Positions 48,307 to 62,578 are shown, counted from the first letter of the stretch. The stretch: DNA of 64,000 nt from Sipunculus nudus (GCA_026874595.1 CM049313.1:51075659-51139658), one strand, 5' to 3'. The notes: generated by a model not told the origin, from the letters alone. Translations and numbers: made by a program.

Positions 48307-48510
48307 TAGGGACCTGGATAGCTGAGTGGTAAAACGCTCGGCCTTCTCCGCTGGTAATGCGGGTATGATTCCTGGCGTGGCTGTGAGAGTGGGATGTAGT
48401 TGCCCATAAAAGGTCGATGGTTTTCCTCCACCCTTACTGACTACCGAGCGCCAACATCCGAGCCATGGAGAGTGTCTCGTATTAGTTATTAAATAAAATA
48501 AATAAAGCTT
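48307..48510 (+). mobile_element. tRNA-derived SINE, copy 2
   Basis: Matches the copy at 33753-33985: ACCTGGATAGCTGAGTGG, AACGCTCGGCCTTCTCCGC, a decayed B box, TTTTCCTCCACCCTTAC, CCATGGAGAGTG and an AAATAAAATAAATAAAG tail. More diverged in the B box (GTATGATTCC) than copy 1. Confidence 0.85.
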
Positions 48511-48609
48511 ATATTTATTTTGACATAGTCCGACTCGAGTATCCCAAACAAAAGAGGAGTCTGGATAAAACGTATAACGAACAATTACCATGGGTACACA
48601 ACCACGTGT

Positions 48610-48613
48610 GATA

Positions 48614-48694
<81 letters not shown>
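48610..48694. repeat. (TA)n microsatellite
   Basis: TA tract of about 85 bp shortly after the SINE copy. Confidence 0.95.
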
Positions 48695-48697
<3 letters not shown>

Positions 48698-50237
48698 TGA
48701 CTCGTTTTGCTATTCTTAAGCTTTTTTCTAAATGGACGTCACATTTACATCATTTAAGTCACGTTATTATAATTCAAGGTTAGGTAAATTTATCAGCAGG
48801 TGCGTAAGCGGCAGCCGAATTCAAATTAACAGTATACAAGCTATTATGCATGAGTTTTGGATCATTTATAGTATAAGTATACGCACGCCATTATGAAACA
48901 GTACTTGTTCATTTTTTCCTGCTTGTCGAAATGCCAATTTCCCGAGATAAGACAAAATGTGACGATATTCAGTTTGTGGAAAATTAATAATTATTACATT
49001 CATGATTGAGATTAGTGTATTCATGCAGCGTTTATTAATATCGAGGCGGGTTTTACTCGGAAAGTGTCCACGTTTGTCATGAATGCTTGACAGTGGAAAC
49101 TGCGGTAGCCGAAACTGCTTCAAACTTCAATTCTCCCCGCCATAGTAACCACCATGAATTTTGTGTAACATTATTTAATATATTATAACATAAATTTTGT
49201 GATTTTTTGTTCGTTTTTTAGCAAATAAAACACGACCATATAAGACACTGATGTTAAATACTACTATACAGCAACTATTTTGATCCGACCCGTGGAAGGG
49301 GTGTCCTATTATAACATGTATCATGACTCGCACGCCCCTATCAGTTTATTTGAAAAGGCCTGAATACCATGTTGTCATGAGTAAATGTGCGTCTGTAAGG
49401 GCAAGACTCTGCGTTGATGTGATTGGATGGTATTGGTATGAAATTATGGACAGAAATTTCCAAACAACTCGTATCTTGTAATGCAAGATTGTAAAATCTT
49501 GACAGTGGCAGAAATACTGGGCTTTTGCTGGGATTAAGAATTTTATGTCACCAGTCAATAAGCAAAACCCGTCGGTATGATAATGAATAATTCGCTAGGT
49601 TGACGACCTCTGGAATAAAAAGAAATAAGCACGTGAAAGTGACTGGTAATAAGTACAACCATTTTCAAGTCAGTGACTGTCAATTGTTTATTGTGGATGA
49701 CTTTCCGGGGTGATGAAAGGGGTTGTTGTATCTGTACTACTACCAAAAACAAGAGCCTGAAAGCTTTTAAATTCTAATAAAATGAAATTTTCGTAGTAGC
49801 ATATGAAGTCTCATAGCGAATAACATTAACACTCGGTAATTTTGTTTATTTTGCTCGTACTGGTTCCAAGAAAAATTGTCGTAGTCACGAAATTCATGTT
49901 GTGTTTGTAAAACACTCAGGAACAGATCTAGCATCGGTAAACTATAAACAATAGCCGACTACAATAGAACGATGACTATAAAACGGTAGGTATAGAAAAA
50001 GGAAGGGTCACCTAACACAGTGTTAAAGATCAGATAAAAAAAATCAGTGTTTAAGATCAGATATAAATTCGTACCCAACTGCTTTTCTTTTCTCAGAAAG
50101 GAAGTCCTTTTTGTTTCAAACTTACACAGTCCGTGTATTTGAGAATTATCATCAAGTAAAAACACTACATGCGCAAAGAGCTCAGCCTTACTTAAATCAA
50201 CTAACAACCGGCGCACCCTGGAGGGACATACAAATTA
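48695..50237. other. Intergenic, no gene seen
   Basis: At 49501-49560 the sequence GACAGTGGCAGAAATACTG and what follows resembles the interior of the pogo-like element (26803-26860). Otherwise nothing recognised. Confidence 0.45.
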
Positions 50238-50505
50238 GTGCTTTTCAATGCCTGTAGGCTTCAGCACCTACCGATAATCATTGATCACTTAAACAGTTTT
50301 AACTGTCTGGCAGAGCTGGAGCCGTGTTCACCACAAAAATGCGACTGGCTTGGGTCACAGGTGCTTGAAACAATATCAACAAACATTGACCTGGGTGATA
50401 GTGAGAGGGAAATAGGGCTCCGGCTCACACCGGCCTTTCTATCATGTTATCACTAAGGCAATAAATAAGTAAATAAATAAATAAATAAATAAAAATAAAA
50501 GGTAT
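50238..50505 (+). other. Possible retroposon 3' end with (TAAA)n tail
   Basis: A 72-codon frame (…LAELEPCSPQKCDWLG…) has coding-like composition and is followed within a few bases by (AAAT)n at 50460-50500, the kind of tail seen at LINE or SINE 3' ends. No RT motif is present; identity unknown. Confidence 0.3.
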
Positions 50506-50694
50506 GATTCTCAGGCACCACCCGCGTCATTTTTAAACCCCCGCATCAAAAATTTTGATTTTGATTTTCAATATGAACTTACCGATTTGAGTTCCATTCG
50601 CTCGGACATTTCTTTCAAGAAGATAAAATCATACAATTTTGATAAAATTTCCTTTGTTATGTAGTGCCTTAAGTTGTTGAGCAAAATCAATCTG

Positions 50695-50835
50695 TTATTA
50701 TTATGCTTTTCCCTAATCGTTAGACATCTTTGTCGAAACATACTTAAAAATTAAATAATAAAAAAAAAAAAAACCGCCCGCATGCAGTGATTTCTGAAAA
50801 AAAGTGCCTCAGAACCAAACCTTATTTTTTTGCCT
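50695..50835 (+). repeat. Dispersed repeat, copy 2
   Basis: Counterpart of 41055-41190, with an A-run inserted near 50760. Copies share GATTTCTGAAAAAAA.TGCC and flanking blocks in the same order. Confidence 0.65.
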
Positions 50836-52419
50836 AATTGAACTCGTTTATCCTTGCTTTGAGGGAGTTTAACCTTAAAAACCCATCTAGTCCCAACAAA
50901 TAATTTTGAATTTTAATATATTTTACTTCGATGACTGATCCCGTCTACCTGCTCACAACCAAAAACCACAAGGTATGAAACCTGCCATGTTAGAACGAGA
51001 GGTCAAGCCTAGATTTCGTCTTGAATGTGGATGAATATTCATATATTATAAACATAAGGCCCAGTAAAGAAGATGTCTGAAGAAACATATGGGTGTGTAC
51101 GTTCATTAGCATAAGGAGGTTTACTTCAAGGCCGGCCTAGTATTTAGATTGTCCGGCTGGCTTTAGTTGGCCGTGAAAAACACGACTCCGTTTGGGCCTC
51201 TGGCAAGCCAGTAAGCTGGCCATAATGAGAAAGGGCCGATCTGGCGCTAGACTTTAGTATAGGAAGCCGAGTACCGTGGCTCGACTCGTCTTGCAATATG
51301 TCGACTTGCTTGAAAAAATATTCTTTTGACGATCTAACAAAACCCTTTTTATTTAAACACGATTTCTATATGATGCGTAACATATTGGATCAATTTCATA
51401 TAAGCTTTTACAATTTCATACTTAAACAATCACACCGTTCTGTTTCAGCAACAATAAACAAACAATAACAAACCTGAACATTTGTTTCGGGAAATTTTAA
51501 TTGTAAAATATTTATCTTGTTGTATATGTTATTTCTCGAATCAAACTGAGCTGCACAAAAATCGGCTCACTTTAGTTTATTGAAATATCGGAGACACCTG
51601 CTGACAAACGCGACTCGGCTTGATCTTAACTAGGCTGGCGGTGGCGCAAATTGGCGCCGGCGCCGGGCTATACTGTCTAGTCTTGGAAATATTTATTATT
51701 AATCGTTAAAAAAGCCAGACTGTTTTCTTTTTTGGCAAGAAAGGCATAAGTAAGTGCACATTACATGCGACAGGTAAATACTTATTATGACGGTGGGTCA
51801 TCTTGCTTTTTCTGTAACTGAAAAGAACTACGCCCTAGTTGGCACGCTTGGAAAACCCGTTGGGACCGATTTTTGATAATGATTTATAGTGCCTTCGAAC
51901 CTGTACCCGTCTTTATGATCTGGGGGGGGGGGGGGGGTGGTTGTTGTTGTATATTTACTCGTTCGAACAGTAGTACCGAACTGGCTCATTAAATCTAAAT
52001 AGAAACACAGTCAAGTGTAGGCCAATAGGTACTATGTGGTTAGCGACTTTCAAGCGTGGAGGCAGACAATGTAGGTTTGTTACATTTCTTTTATTCTTGT
52101 CTCGTTATAAGCTACACTGACTAGGCGAAGGTAAATACTATTCACAGTGTTCGGCCATATCCATTTGGAATGTCCTATCATGACCTAATTTGGAGAAGCG
52201 AAAATTTTCCCGATGACTAATGGTATTGCAATTGGTATAAGAACTAACTGTACATCCAGGCTTATTCCGAAATTAATTAAAATACTAATTAAGTGGTAAA
52301 AAAAATTATCGTTTTTATTAATGATCGTCCCCAAACGCAAGAGGGTTTAAATTCCAAGGAATAAGATTCCAGAAATTCTGAAAACTATTCCCCTCTCTCT
52401 CTCTTTCTCTCTGTATATA

Positions 52420-52472
<53 letters not shown>

Positions 52473-53192
52473 CACCCCATAAAGGAATGGACAGTCAAGA
52501 GTTCTTTAAAACGGTGAACTAAAGGACTTAAAATCACACATACACTTAAAAGTATGAAAAACACGAGTAAACAAAAAAAAAAATAAAATAAAATATATTA
52601 AAATTACAAGAATGCTTCTCTGGAGAGTCATTCCACACAAATGTATCGGTAAAGCCTCTCCAGAGTCCATATAATCACACAAAATCACTAAGTTCTGTTT
52701 AACCCTGGATTATACTACACACGAGAGTTCTACTTGTTTACACTACCGCTGATCACATGAACGACGCACTCGTGACATTGGAATGTCAGCCACTATACCA
52801 TGCCGCTTTAACTGTGTACACACAGGCGAACTCCGACGTTACACGTCGCTAAACAAGTCCGGATCGACACCATACTTCATTGGAGAACACGCTCGCCATA
52901 TAAGGCGCAAATCCTGGATCACTGACAGATAACCCACAGCCTTCTGATTAGCCGTATAAATTGTCCTGGTCTGTTACTGGACTTCATCAACGGTAGAGAC
53001 ACTTCGACGGTTTACAAGTCCTTGTGTAAAATTACGATTTCACTCTCAAGTCCATTAGAGAGTTCTACGTGACCGTCTGCAGACACTGACGTTCAACGCC
53101 CAGAAACATCGTCTCTCAGCTGATAAGACATTACCGGACCCTCCACTAGACGATGACAAACGGTCAGAATACACTCTTGGGCGCGCTGACTT
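50836..53192. other. Intergenic, no gene seen
   Basis: Holds a GGC/GCC-rich stretch at 51120-51670, a poly-G run near 51921-51938, a composite (CT)n-(TA)n microsatellite at 52392-52470 and a short inverted repeat CTCTGGAGAG/CTCTCCAGAG near 52618-52667. No coding sequence recognised. Confidence 0.5.
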
Positions 53193-53615
53193 CAGGGTTG
53201 GGGTCAAATACGTATTTGTATTTGTATTTGTTTTGTGCAAAATAATTATATTTGTATATGTATTTGATCTCAATATTTGATGTATTTGATCAAATACTGT
53301 ACAAATACATATGGATAAATACATATTCATATCTGCCATAATATAAAAAAATAACTGCTACCTTACTTCTGAACAACCCTAAAGACAGCATCAAGTCAAG
53401 TGTTTTACTTCTCTGGGACATTATGAATATCTATGGTGGTGAAAATAAACAAATTTATTGTGTAATCAATACATTTGCATAATTGTAATTGTATTTGATG
53501 GTGTGTATTTGTATTTGTATTTATCTTCAGTCACCCGTATTTGTATTTGGACGAGACCAGCTATTGTATTCATATTTTTATTTGTATTTGGCACGCTTTA
53601 TTTGACCCCAACCCT
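53193..53615. mobile_element. hAT-like MITE, 423 bp
   Basis: Ends CAGGGTTGGGGTCAAATA and TATTTGACCCCAACCCTG form perfect 18-bp terminal inverted repeats. Flanking octamers GCTGACTT (left) and GATGACTT (right) agree at 7 of 8 positions, the expected hAT duplication length. The interior is built of TATTTGTATTTG repeats on one strand and their complement on the other; it has no coding function. Confidence 0.85.
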
Positions 53616-55672
53616 GGATGACTTAGATGGTTTTGAAGTCATACCAGCATCCACAGCTTTTATACGCCTGCCTTTTATCCTGACCGCTTTTTGGCCAATT
53701 GTCTCACACTATTATGCGGCATGTCATTAATTGCATGAATACTAAAAGAGACACGCCTCCAGAGAACAAAACATGGTAAAATTTGAAGGAACCAGGTGCG
53801 CTGCTTTTAAAAATCTACAATAAATAATGTTACTACAGGAACCGTCAAGACATGAACCGATTCACAAGAGATTATTACTGTACTGACACTAATATCAAAT
53901 AAGACAACTGGGTTCTCTAAACTAAGTTCTCACGCTAACATATATGGATGATACTCCATATTTATGTACAACAAATAAAAAAACCAGTCATTTGGTTACA
54001 CTAATCCCACTTGAATATGCAACGCAACAAATTAGTCCCAGTTCTCTGGTGACAACATAATAAATATACATACACACACACACACATATATAAATATATA
54101 TATAAATACACACACACCAATATAGGAATGCGGGGCTGCACTCTGTTTAGTTCTCCCAGATTCATTTTCGCCGGATAACCCTGTCTCCGTTAATCTCACA
54201 AGATGCTAAATTTATTGATAGTTGTCTAAAAATTAATGTAATATCCCTTGCGTATACATCTTATAAATTTCATCACGCAATATTGTTAGTTCATTTTGTA
54301 AACTTTTGCGGAGCGTCCGCCGTCCATCGTCTGTTATAAAATATCTCAACTGCGGGACAACATATAAATATAAAAAAAGTAAAAGAAATACAACAACCAT
54401 CAAGTACAGATATCGTGATCACAAACTGTTTAATATCAAACGTAAAACAACTCATAATAAAACTGTTTTAGAAATGTATAAATGGAACTTTTTTCCATCT
54501 TCCAAAATTAAAAGTTTCTTCTTTCCTCAGGGGATGATAAATATTTAGATATGAATATAATATAACATTCATCGGATAAATAATTAGATATTAAGATATA
54601 AAACTACCACACATTACTATAGGATTGAAAGAAGATAAGTCTAAAGATTTGGGTAAATATTAACCAATATACGAAGAAATTAGCCCTTCACCCAACCTCT
54701 TTGTGCCCCAGGTGCTCAACGAGCCAAATAATGCACGGGTGTAGTGTGTGTTTGAGTCGGTTACAGGTAGAATGTTGTTTACACACACAGCAGCACCCCA
54801 GGATCAGGAACGCCTTTGAAAACGACGAAATAGCCGTTGGAAAAGCCGACGAAATAGCCGTCTTCTTGAAAACCCACCTAAATGGTAAAAGTTTTAGAAA
54901 TACAAAACAGTGGCATTTTACATTACGTCAATTAAACTTTTTTTTTTCTCCAGGCAGGGATGAATATTCAATATTTGAATGTTATAAAACATCACTAGAG
55001 AGAAAAAAATGATGATAAAATTTGAATCCCAAACGTTTGAAAAGGATTACTTGTAATTCATCATGGTAATGCTTTAGAAATGCAGAACAAAGTCATTTAA
55101 GTGTGCGGCACACAGAATCATAGCGTCTCGTTATAAGTTATAAACGTACACATACCTGTGTTACAAAATGTACGTGTTTTCTAGTACCAGTTTTCAAAAT
55201 TCTTAAAAATTAAAATAAAAAAATTACCGAATAATGCAGTGACCTAATTTGGGATTTCCAAAGAGATTTCACTGGAACCTGACCGGTCAAATTGGAAAAT
55301 CTTGCGTCTACCGGTAACGATATGTATCATGGGACCGGACTATGGAGTTACATACCCTCTGGCTCAGGGGACTCCGCGGAGTTTCGGTAAACCTATTTCA
55401 TACTTATCTTCAAGATAATATCAATCATTAACAAATATTAACTGCATTATCAATCTAATCTTCATCTGCATGGATTTAGTGCATCGAATTATCCTGGCCG
55501 CTATAGATATAAAAACCTCTATGTTAATCTTAAACTCTATTATAGAAATATAATAAACAAGTTTCTAGCCTTGCACTTAAGTATATATGGGCTAAAGCTA
55601 CCCCGGCATTATGAAGTTGAGCACTTTATACCTTCCCACCAGTTGCTACCAATCACACAGAACTACTTGATA

Positions 55673-55737
<65 letters not shown>

Positions 55738-55738
55738 A

Positions 55739-55790
<52 letters not shown>

Positions 55791-56219
55791 CTCACTGAAC
55801 TCAAAAGAGGAAGATCAAATTAAGTTTAACTAAGAGGTAAAGCGCCAAAAACGGTGCATTTATGCAATACACATAAAAATCCATCTGAAAATAACAGAAC
55901 TGAGTTAAATAACATGAAACTTAATCACTACGATGGTCTTAAGTTTTGTGTCGCACGTCCAGATGACGTCACACGCCCTCGTCATGCTCAATCTTTTGGT
56001 TTATCCGCCACCTTACTCTTCCCCAAGCTAAAACAAAATACATTTATTCATAATATCAACATGGTCCCGTCCATATTTAAATAACTTTAGGTAACGTTAA
56101 AATCAAAAACATAAGCCGGCTCAGTAAGCATGAAACAAGGCGTTTTAAAGAATCCATCCGGCTCCTGCTACATCATGAATCAATATTATATAACATATTC
56201 AGTATACAGTTTTATCCTG
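53616..56219. other. Intergenic, no gene seen
   Basis: Contains mixed CA/TA simple sequence near 54062-54120 and (TA)n at 55676-55785. A 103-codon frame at 54701-55012 includes a short tandem GACGAAATAGCCGT and no recognisable domain. Confidence 0.5.
55676..55785. repeat. (TA)n microsatellite
   Basis: TA tract with a small interruption (TTTATATATATAAATAT) near 55725. Confidence 0.95.
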
Positions 56220-56222
56220 ATC

Positions 56223-56228
56223 TTTATT
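56223..56228 (-). promoter_or_regulatory. Possible polyadenylation signal of the EGF-repeat gene
   Basis: AATAAA on the minus strand, about 210 bases after the stop codon at 56440. Confidence 0.35.
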
Positions 56229-56439
56229 ATTAATGAACGTGATCATGAGAGGATTCGTCCCGAAATTAACTAGTGATGTTTAAAATAAAGGTCAATCATC
56301 TTATGTCATTAACCCGCTTGTCAAAATCCTGAATCCGCCCAAGAATAAAAATTCTGAGGCAAAGACCACTTAAGTGATTTCCTGAATGTTGTGACTTTAA
56401 ATTATATTTTGTAACAAACTCAATAGACAATTAATTCAC

Positions 56440-56681
56440 TTACAAGAATTTGAGATAAACCGCGTAACCTCCAATCGCGCATGCTGATAAGCCAGCCAGC
56501 GTCCACGTGACTGCAACGGCAGGAGCAGCCCATGATGGCGTCTCGCACCCCGTGCTCGCTTCGGAAGTTACGTTAGATGCGCTATCAGCGCTTCTTTTAA
56601 ACCTGTTTTGGTTGTGCTGGTCACAGTTGTATTTGGAACAATCAGGACAGGTAGCAGGTGTGCAGGTGTTTTCAACGTACG
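56440..56681 (-). CDS. EGF-repeat gene, terminal exon
   Basis: Acceptor CTGTTCCAG; 79 codons and TAA. Reads [20 protein letters not shown], then RFKRS (furin-like) at exon residues 26-30, N-V-T at 36-38, and a hydrophobic end (about residue 52 on) finishing [10 protein letters not shown]. Either a membrane anchor with almost no cytosolic tail or a GPI-attachment signal. Confidence 0.9.
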
Positions 56682-59600
56682 CTGGAACAGATGTACATAA
56701 AATGGAAAATCTTTTGGGTGGATCTAGGACAAACTGCGATAATCTAATATAAATTTATATTATACCTTTATATTATACATTTAGATTTAGAATACACATG
56801 AAAATGTGTACAATAATTAAACTGATTATACTGAAATTTACACCCACACATTATACATATAATATATAATATATATATATATATATAAATGTATAAATAA
56901 TATATATATATATACATATATATATACATAATTATTATAATTCAAATTATTATTATTTTCATTTTTATTATTATCATTTTTATTTATCGGATCGTTCAAG
57001 GAAATTATATTATATATGTACCTGAATAGATGTTGATTATAAAACGATACTTGACTATGCAGTAATATGACAGTCATTTGCACTAAAAGCTTCATCTGCC
57101 TGTTTTCCCCGTATTCTTATATGTATTAAAGTCTTTCCAAGCAATCTACGCAGAGCAATCAAATCTTACAAGATTACCACTCTGCTGTTTAAGGCTTGTG
57201 ATTCAAGAAACCAATTCCCTAAAAAGCACTGGGGTCTCTTAAAAAACTTCAACCGGTAATCAAACTGGATTAAAACAAGTGACCCATGGGTCATGACGCT
57301 CAGCTGACTGGGAAGAGATTCGCAAATTTTATATCAATTTTATTCAACTGAAGCATCAAACAGATTAACCAACAGGCCAAGATTGTGTCTGTATTTATAT
57401 ATCTCAAAAAATAGAGAAAAAATGCGTAAACTTTAAAAAAAATACAGGTGGCTCCACCAGCCTGCAGAAACTAATAAAAACACTAAATGGTCAATGTCCA
57501 TGCAAAGAATCATGGTGATTTCTGCATAAATTGTTCAGATACTGTAGCTTTTGTATCAAATTTTCCATTATTCAAGGGAAACTTCGGAGTCGTATAGCAT
57601 GAAGGATATGGGTAACAGAGACCTAATTTTAGGTTTCCACAGACACTCTCATGGGCCTCCTTGTATGACAAGAATGAAGATTCTAGGTTCAGTTGTTACA
57701 ATTTGTGCCACGTTAACAGATGACAGCATTCTTAAAGGTCTCAAAAATAGAGAAAAAAATTCGAAAAAATTGAATAAAATATAGGTGGCACCACCAGTCT
57801 GAAGAAACTGATGAAACACTCCATAATCAATATCCATGCAAAGAATCATGGTGACGTCTGCATTAGTTGTTCAGATACTTCAGCTTTTGTATAAAATTGT
57901 CCATTATTCTGAGGGATACTTCGGAGTCCTATAGCTTGAAGGATATGGGAAACAGAGAACTAATTTCAGGTTTCCACAGACACTTTTCAAGGGCCTCCTT
58001 GCATGACAAGAATGAAGATTCTAGATCCAATGGTTACGATTTGCACCCTGTTGACAGATAGCTACATCTTTTAAGGTCTCAAAAATAGAGAAAAAAATCG
58101 TAAAAATTTGAAAAAAGCCCCATAGCTTGAAGAATATAGGAAACAGAGACCTAATTCCAGGTTTCCAGGGAGACACTAGTCTGCAGAAACTGATGAAACA
58201 TCTCATGATCTCTTTGTATGAAATTTTTAACTATTCTAGGAGGTACTTTGGGGCGCTATAGCTCATAGGATATGGGTAACAGAAACCTTATTTCTGGTTT
58301 CCATGGAGACTTTTCAAACGTCTCTCAGTGTGTCAAGAATGAAGATTCTAGGTCCAGTCTTTACGATTTGTGCCCTGTTAACAGATGTTCACATTTTTAA
58401 AGGTCTCAAAAATAGAGAAAAAAATTCGTAAAAAATCGAAAAATACAGGTGGCGCCACCAGTCTGGTACTTGTGGGGTACTTTGGGGCACCATAGCTCGA
58501 AGGATATGGGCAACAGAGACCTGATTTCTAGTTTCCAAGGAGATTTTTCATGGACCTCTCAGAATGTCAAGTTACAAGATTCTACGTCCAGCGGTTACGA
58601 TTTGTGCCGGGTTAACGGACAGACGGACAGACAGACGGACAGACGGACGACGGAAAAGAGTGATCGCTATAGCTTAGATGACTTACAGTCAGCTGAGCTA
58701 AAAAGCTACTTGCAACCAGTGGACGAATGTACTCATTATTGACAGTTCTGTTTCCAAGTAATCATGAATGAATTGACAAAATTACTGACACCTAGTTCAC
58801 AAATGTATCTCATTAAAATAGGTTTAATTAAATACTGCCTTTATATCATGAACTAATTATGGTATATGAAAAAGTGTAGGTGCAATTTTTGTGGTTTCTT
58901 TTTTAATATCCCTGGATTATTCTATACTGATTGTCGCAATTATGAAGCAAAACTTACGTATATCGCATCTGTCCCCTGCGAATCCATCTTCACACTTGCC
59001 TGACAGACACTTGCCGTCTGTCGCCCGACAACTGCTACCAGAACATCTTCCGCAAGTAGAAAGGCATTTCAGACCCCATTTGTTGGGAGGACAAGCTATA
59101 AAGAGATATTTCCATATATATACAACGAAGTGATTTTGTAAAATATTGGCGAGGTCGCAGAAAAAAAATCACCGCTTATAAAATACCACTATTTGAAATA
59201 TTTACAACAAGAGCATGTCTACTGTACTCGGTTCAGGTAAACACCCTATGCTAAACCACCTGGAGATTTAAAAATAAAGTATAACAAAGTTTCAACCCCT
59301 GAAAAAATATAGAACGGACATTTTATGACCATCTGTAATGGCTCTTTATACCCGGTCATTAGTTTTAACACAGTCAAGATACGATTTGTGTTAGTGGCGC
59401 TTTACTTTGACATGTAAAACTGTAAGAATCACAGAATAATGATATCTCAAATGCATTAAAAAAATAAAGATCAATCATAACTGTTAATCAACGATTAACT
59501 AATGTAATGTTTGACACGGCACATTTTAACTGAATAAATATAGCCCTTACTTTGTCTACACTGAGGACCCGAGAAACCGATCTGGCAAAGTCCCTCGTGA

Positions 59601-60246
59601 CAGTTACCATTGGTGACGTCACAACCAGGTATAAGACACGGCCCACATGTTTCTGTGCAGTTGTCGCCATATGTACCTTGAGGGCAGGCTGAAAAAAAAA
59701 CGAATGTTTATTTTGGTTTCGTATTAAAATAAACATGTCTCATATGTGTAACCATAAAACAACCATTAAATTAAGTGTGCCTCAGGCTGAATATTTAAAT
59801 ACAGTAAATGTACACACTAACAAAGCAAGCCAGTGGAATGGTATATGTACCCTCTTGAGGGAATGAGGTTATGATTTCCGTCAAATATGATACGACATAT
59901 GAGCCTTTGACAATCAAAGTATTTGTGTTCTGAGTATTAAAAATAGTTTGAGTTTCATTGTTTTTCATTTAAGTTTGAGTTTACCATTCAAAACTTTTCT
60001 CGATATAAAAACACAACGAGAATGATAATGCCATCAACCAGGATATTTCATTTATTTTGTAAGAGATCGTTGACTAATTATTCTACGAACCTGTTTTACA
60101 ATGTGCTCCAGTGTAACCGGAAGAGCAATGCCCTCCTGTGCATATGCCGTTGACAATGTCACACGAGTCTCTGCAGTGACCACAATTTTCTGCACATTCC
60201 GATCCCCAACTTCCCATCGAGCAAGCTACATACAAAGATTTTCTTG

Positions 60247-60338
<92 letters not shown>

Positions 60339-62436
60339 CAGAGGTCTCGGAGGAAAAATACTTAACAATTATGTATAATCATTGAAGTTTGTCGAATCTT
60401 ACACCATTATAGGTGACTCAGTACGAACTGAAGGACAAATTTTGCAATTTTCATTGAATCACTGCGAAATGATGCACTGCAGTGACATTGTCATACTTAG
60501 ATAGGTGCAAGTTTAAGTACGACAGCTGCAAAGCTATATTTCAACCCGCACGTACATGTTCAAGTGGAGGTGCCTTGACTTTAGAGACAAACAAATCCAA
60601 CTGTCGCTTTTTAAGGGTGTATAATCTTTGTAAAATTAATAATAATGTTAACACTGTAAAATTTGTTAAAACTGATTAATTTTACATGGAACGATGTTTG
60701 TTGTAAACTAGCATAATAATATAGAATTTTTGTAGCTCCCAAGTATACATCTAGACACATTTTGCCAAACGTCCGTCACGTGCATTCAAGTCCGAGCGAT
60801 GCAAGACTGTCTTCTGGTCATTAAGGGCCAAGACAGCCCCATAACAGGTTTGTTTTATTGCTTCAAAGCGCTCATGTCCCAGTTTTTATTTTGAAAGGAA
60901 GTTGTTTTCGTTGATAGAAATGGAACGTGTATCTACTCCACGTAAGTGAAAAAGTGAACTAAGAATGGGGAGTCAGTCAATCGTCTACAACAATTGATTA
61001 CGCGCTGAGGCGAGATCAAGATGGCGGAATTGTAAAACATCCAGCGCCCTGTCAAGATTGAAATGTTTCATTAGATTCGCAGGTTCAACTAATTTTTTTC
61101 TCATTTTTAGAGTATTTTTCTTCTTTCTTAGGAATGAATTCAATCAACATTCTTAATTGCATGTTTCAGTTGCATCCCTGTATTATCGGCTAGATCTAGT
61201 AGACATATCTGACTTCAGAAGACCATGTGTTTCCGTGATTCAAAAGGAAAACGTTCCATTTGCATAAACACACGCCTTGTTGATTAAGACAAAAAACCAA
61301 GACTTCAAACTAAGGACCGTCTTAACCAATCAAAACCGCAAATCAAGACTCAAACCAAGATCAAATCTCGATAAGTATACTAAAACCCTTCCGTATTTTC
61401 TTTATTTTCTATTATTTAAAAATGGCCCAAGAAGTCTTTAGAAATGTCATAATACATACGGTCCTTGCATTTCTGTCCCATATAACCTGCCGTACATCTT
61501 CCGGAAGGACATATTCCGGTGACATGGTTACACGCAGCGCCGTCACACCAACCGCATGTTTGACTGCAGTTTCGGCCCCAGGTCCCGCTAGGACAAGCTG
61601 TTTGACAGAAATATTCAAATGTTAGAAAACCCTTTATTTCACTAAAAAAGCAAAAAAAAAGTTTTATAGTATAGAGAGCAGAAAAAAAATGACATTGTCT
61701 GAAACACTTGGGTGTAATCTGGTAAGGGACAGGACGGGGGTTGGGGGGAGGGGGGGGGGGTGTATTCTTTGTGGGAGGACAGACCATAGCATATCCATCC
61801 ATCATATTGCCAATTAATGAAAGCCAATTTGCCATAAGAAATAGGATCTAATTTCAAAACCATAAATATACGTGTTATTAAGACGAATGTGTCACTGTGA
61901 TTCCTCAAAGTTCCTCAAATACTTTAGGGGTATGAATAACTTACCAAAATAACTGATAATGTGACACATTTGATTACGTCATTGTGGTACCCAGAAATTT
62001 AACATTCACATTAGGGTAAAATACTTTTAAAGATACAACAATTTCGAAGGCAGAGGTTTAATTCAATTAATTGAGCACCTTGAATTCCAGCCCAGAGAAC
62101 CTTGCCTGACAAAGCAGCGGAACACGAAGTGATTTCTGGAATGACTTCGGTGTATAACTGCTGAGGAAGGAGCGTATGATATAACATTTCGTGAATAACA
62201 AACATTAAAACTCCGCTTTTGTCAGTCCAAAAACCTGTCGCATTTTAGGGTTTAAACACTTTAAGTATGCAAATATACTGACCGACGGTGCAGCTATCTC
62301 CGGTGTAACCATTTTCACACTCCAGACAGGTGCCGTCCGCTTTGTTACAAGAATTTCCTGAGCATCTTCCACAAGTATTTGTACAGTTTACTCCCCATGA
62401 CCCGTCCGGACATTCTGTGATTCAACAGAATAACAA

Positions 62437-62521
<85 letters not shown>

Positions 62522-62578
62522 TTGGGACAAAGAAAAGTGGTCGTAATTGTAGGGGTGGTCGCAAGGCGGGATTCCACA

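Noticed and set aside
51120-51670. Inverted-repeat element around GGCCGGCCTAG...GCCGGGCTATACTGTC
   Set aside because: The putative ends do not pair beyond a few GC-rich bases.
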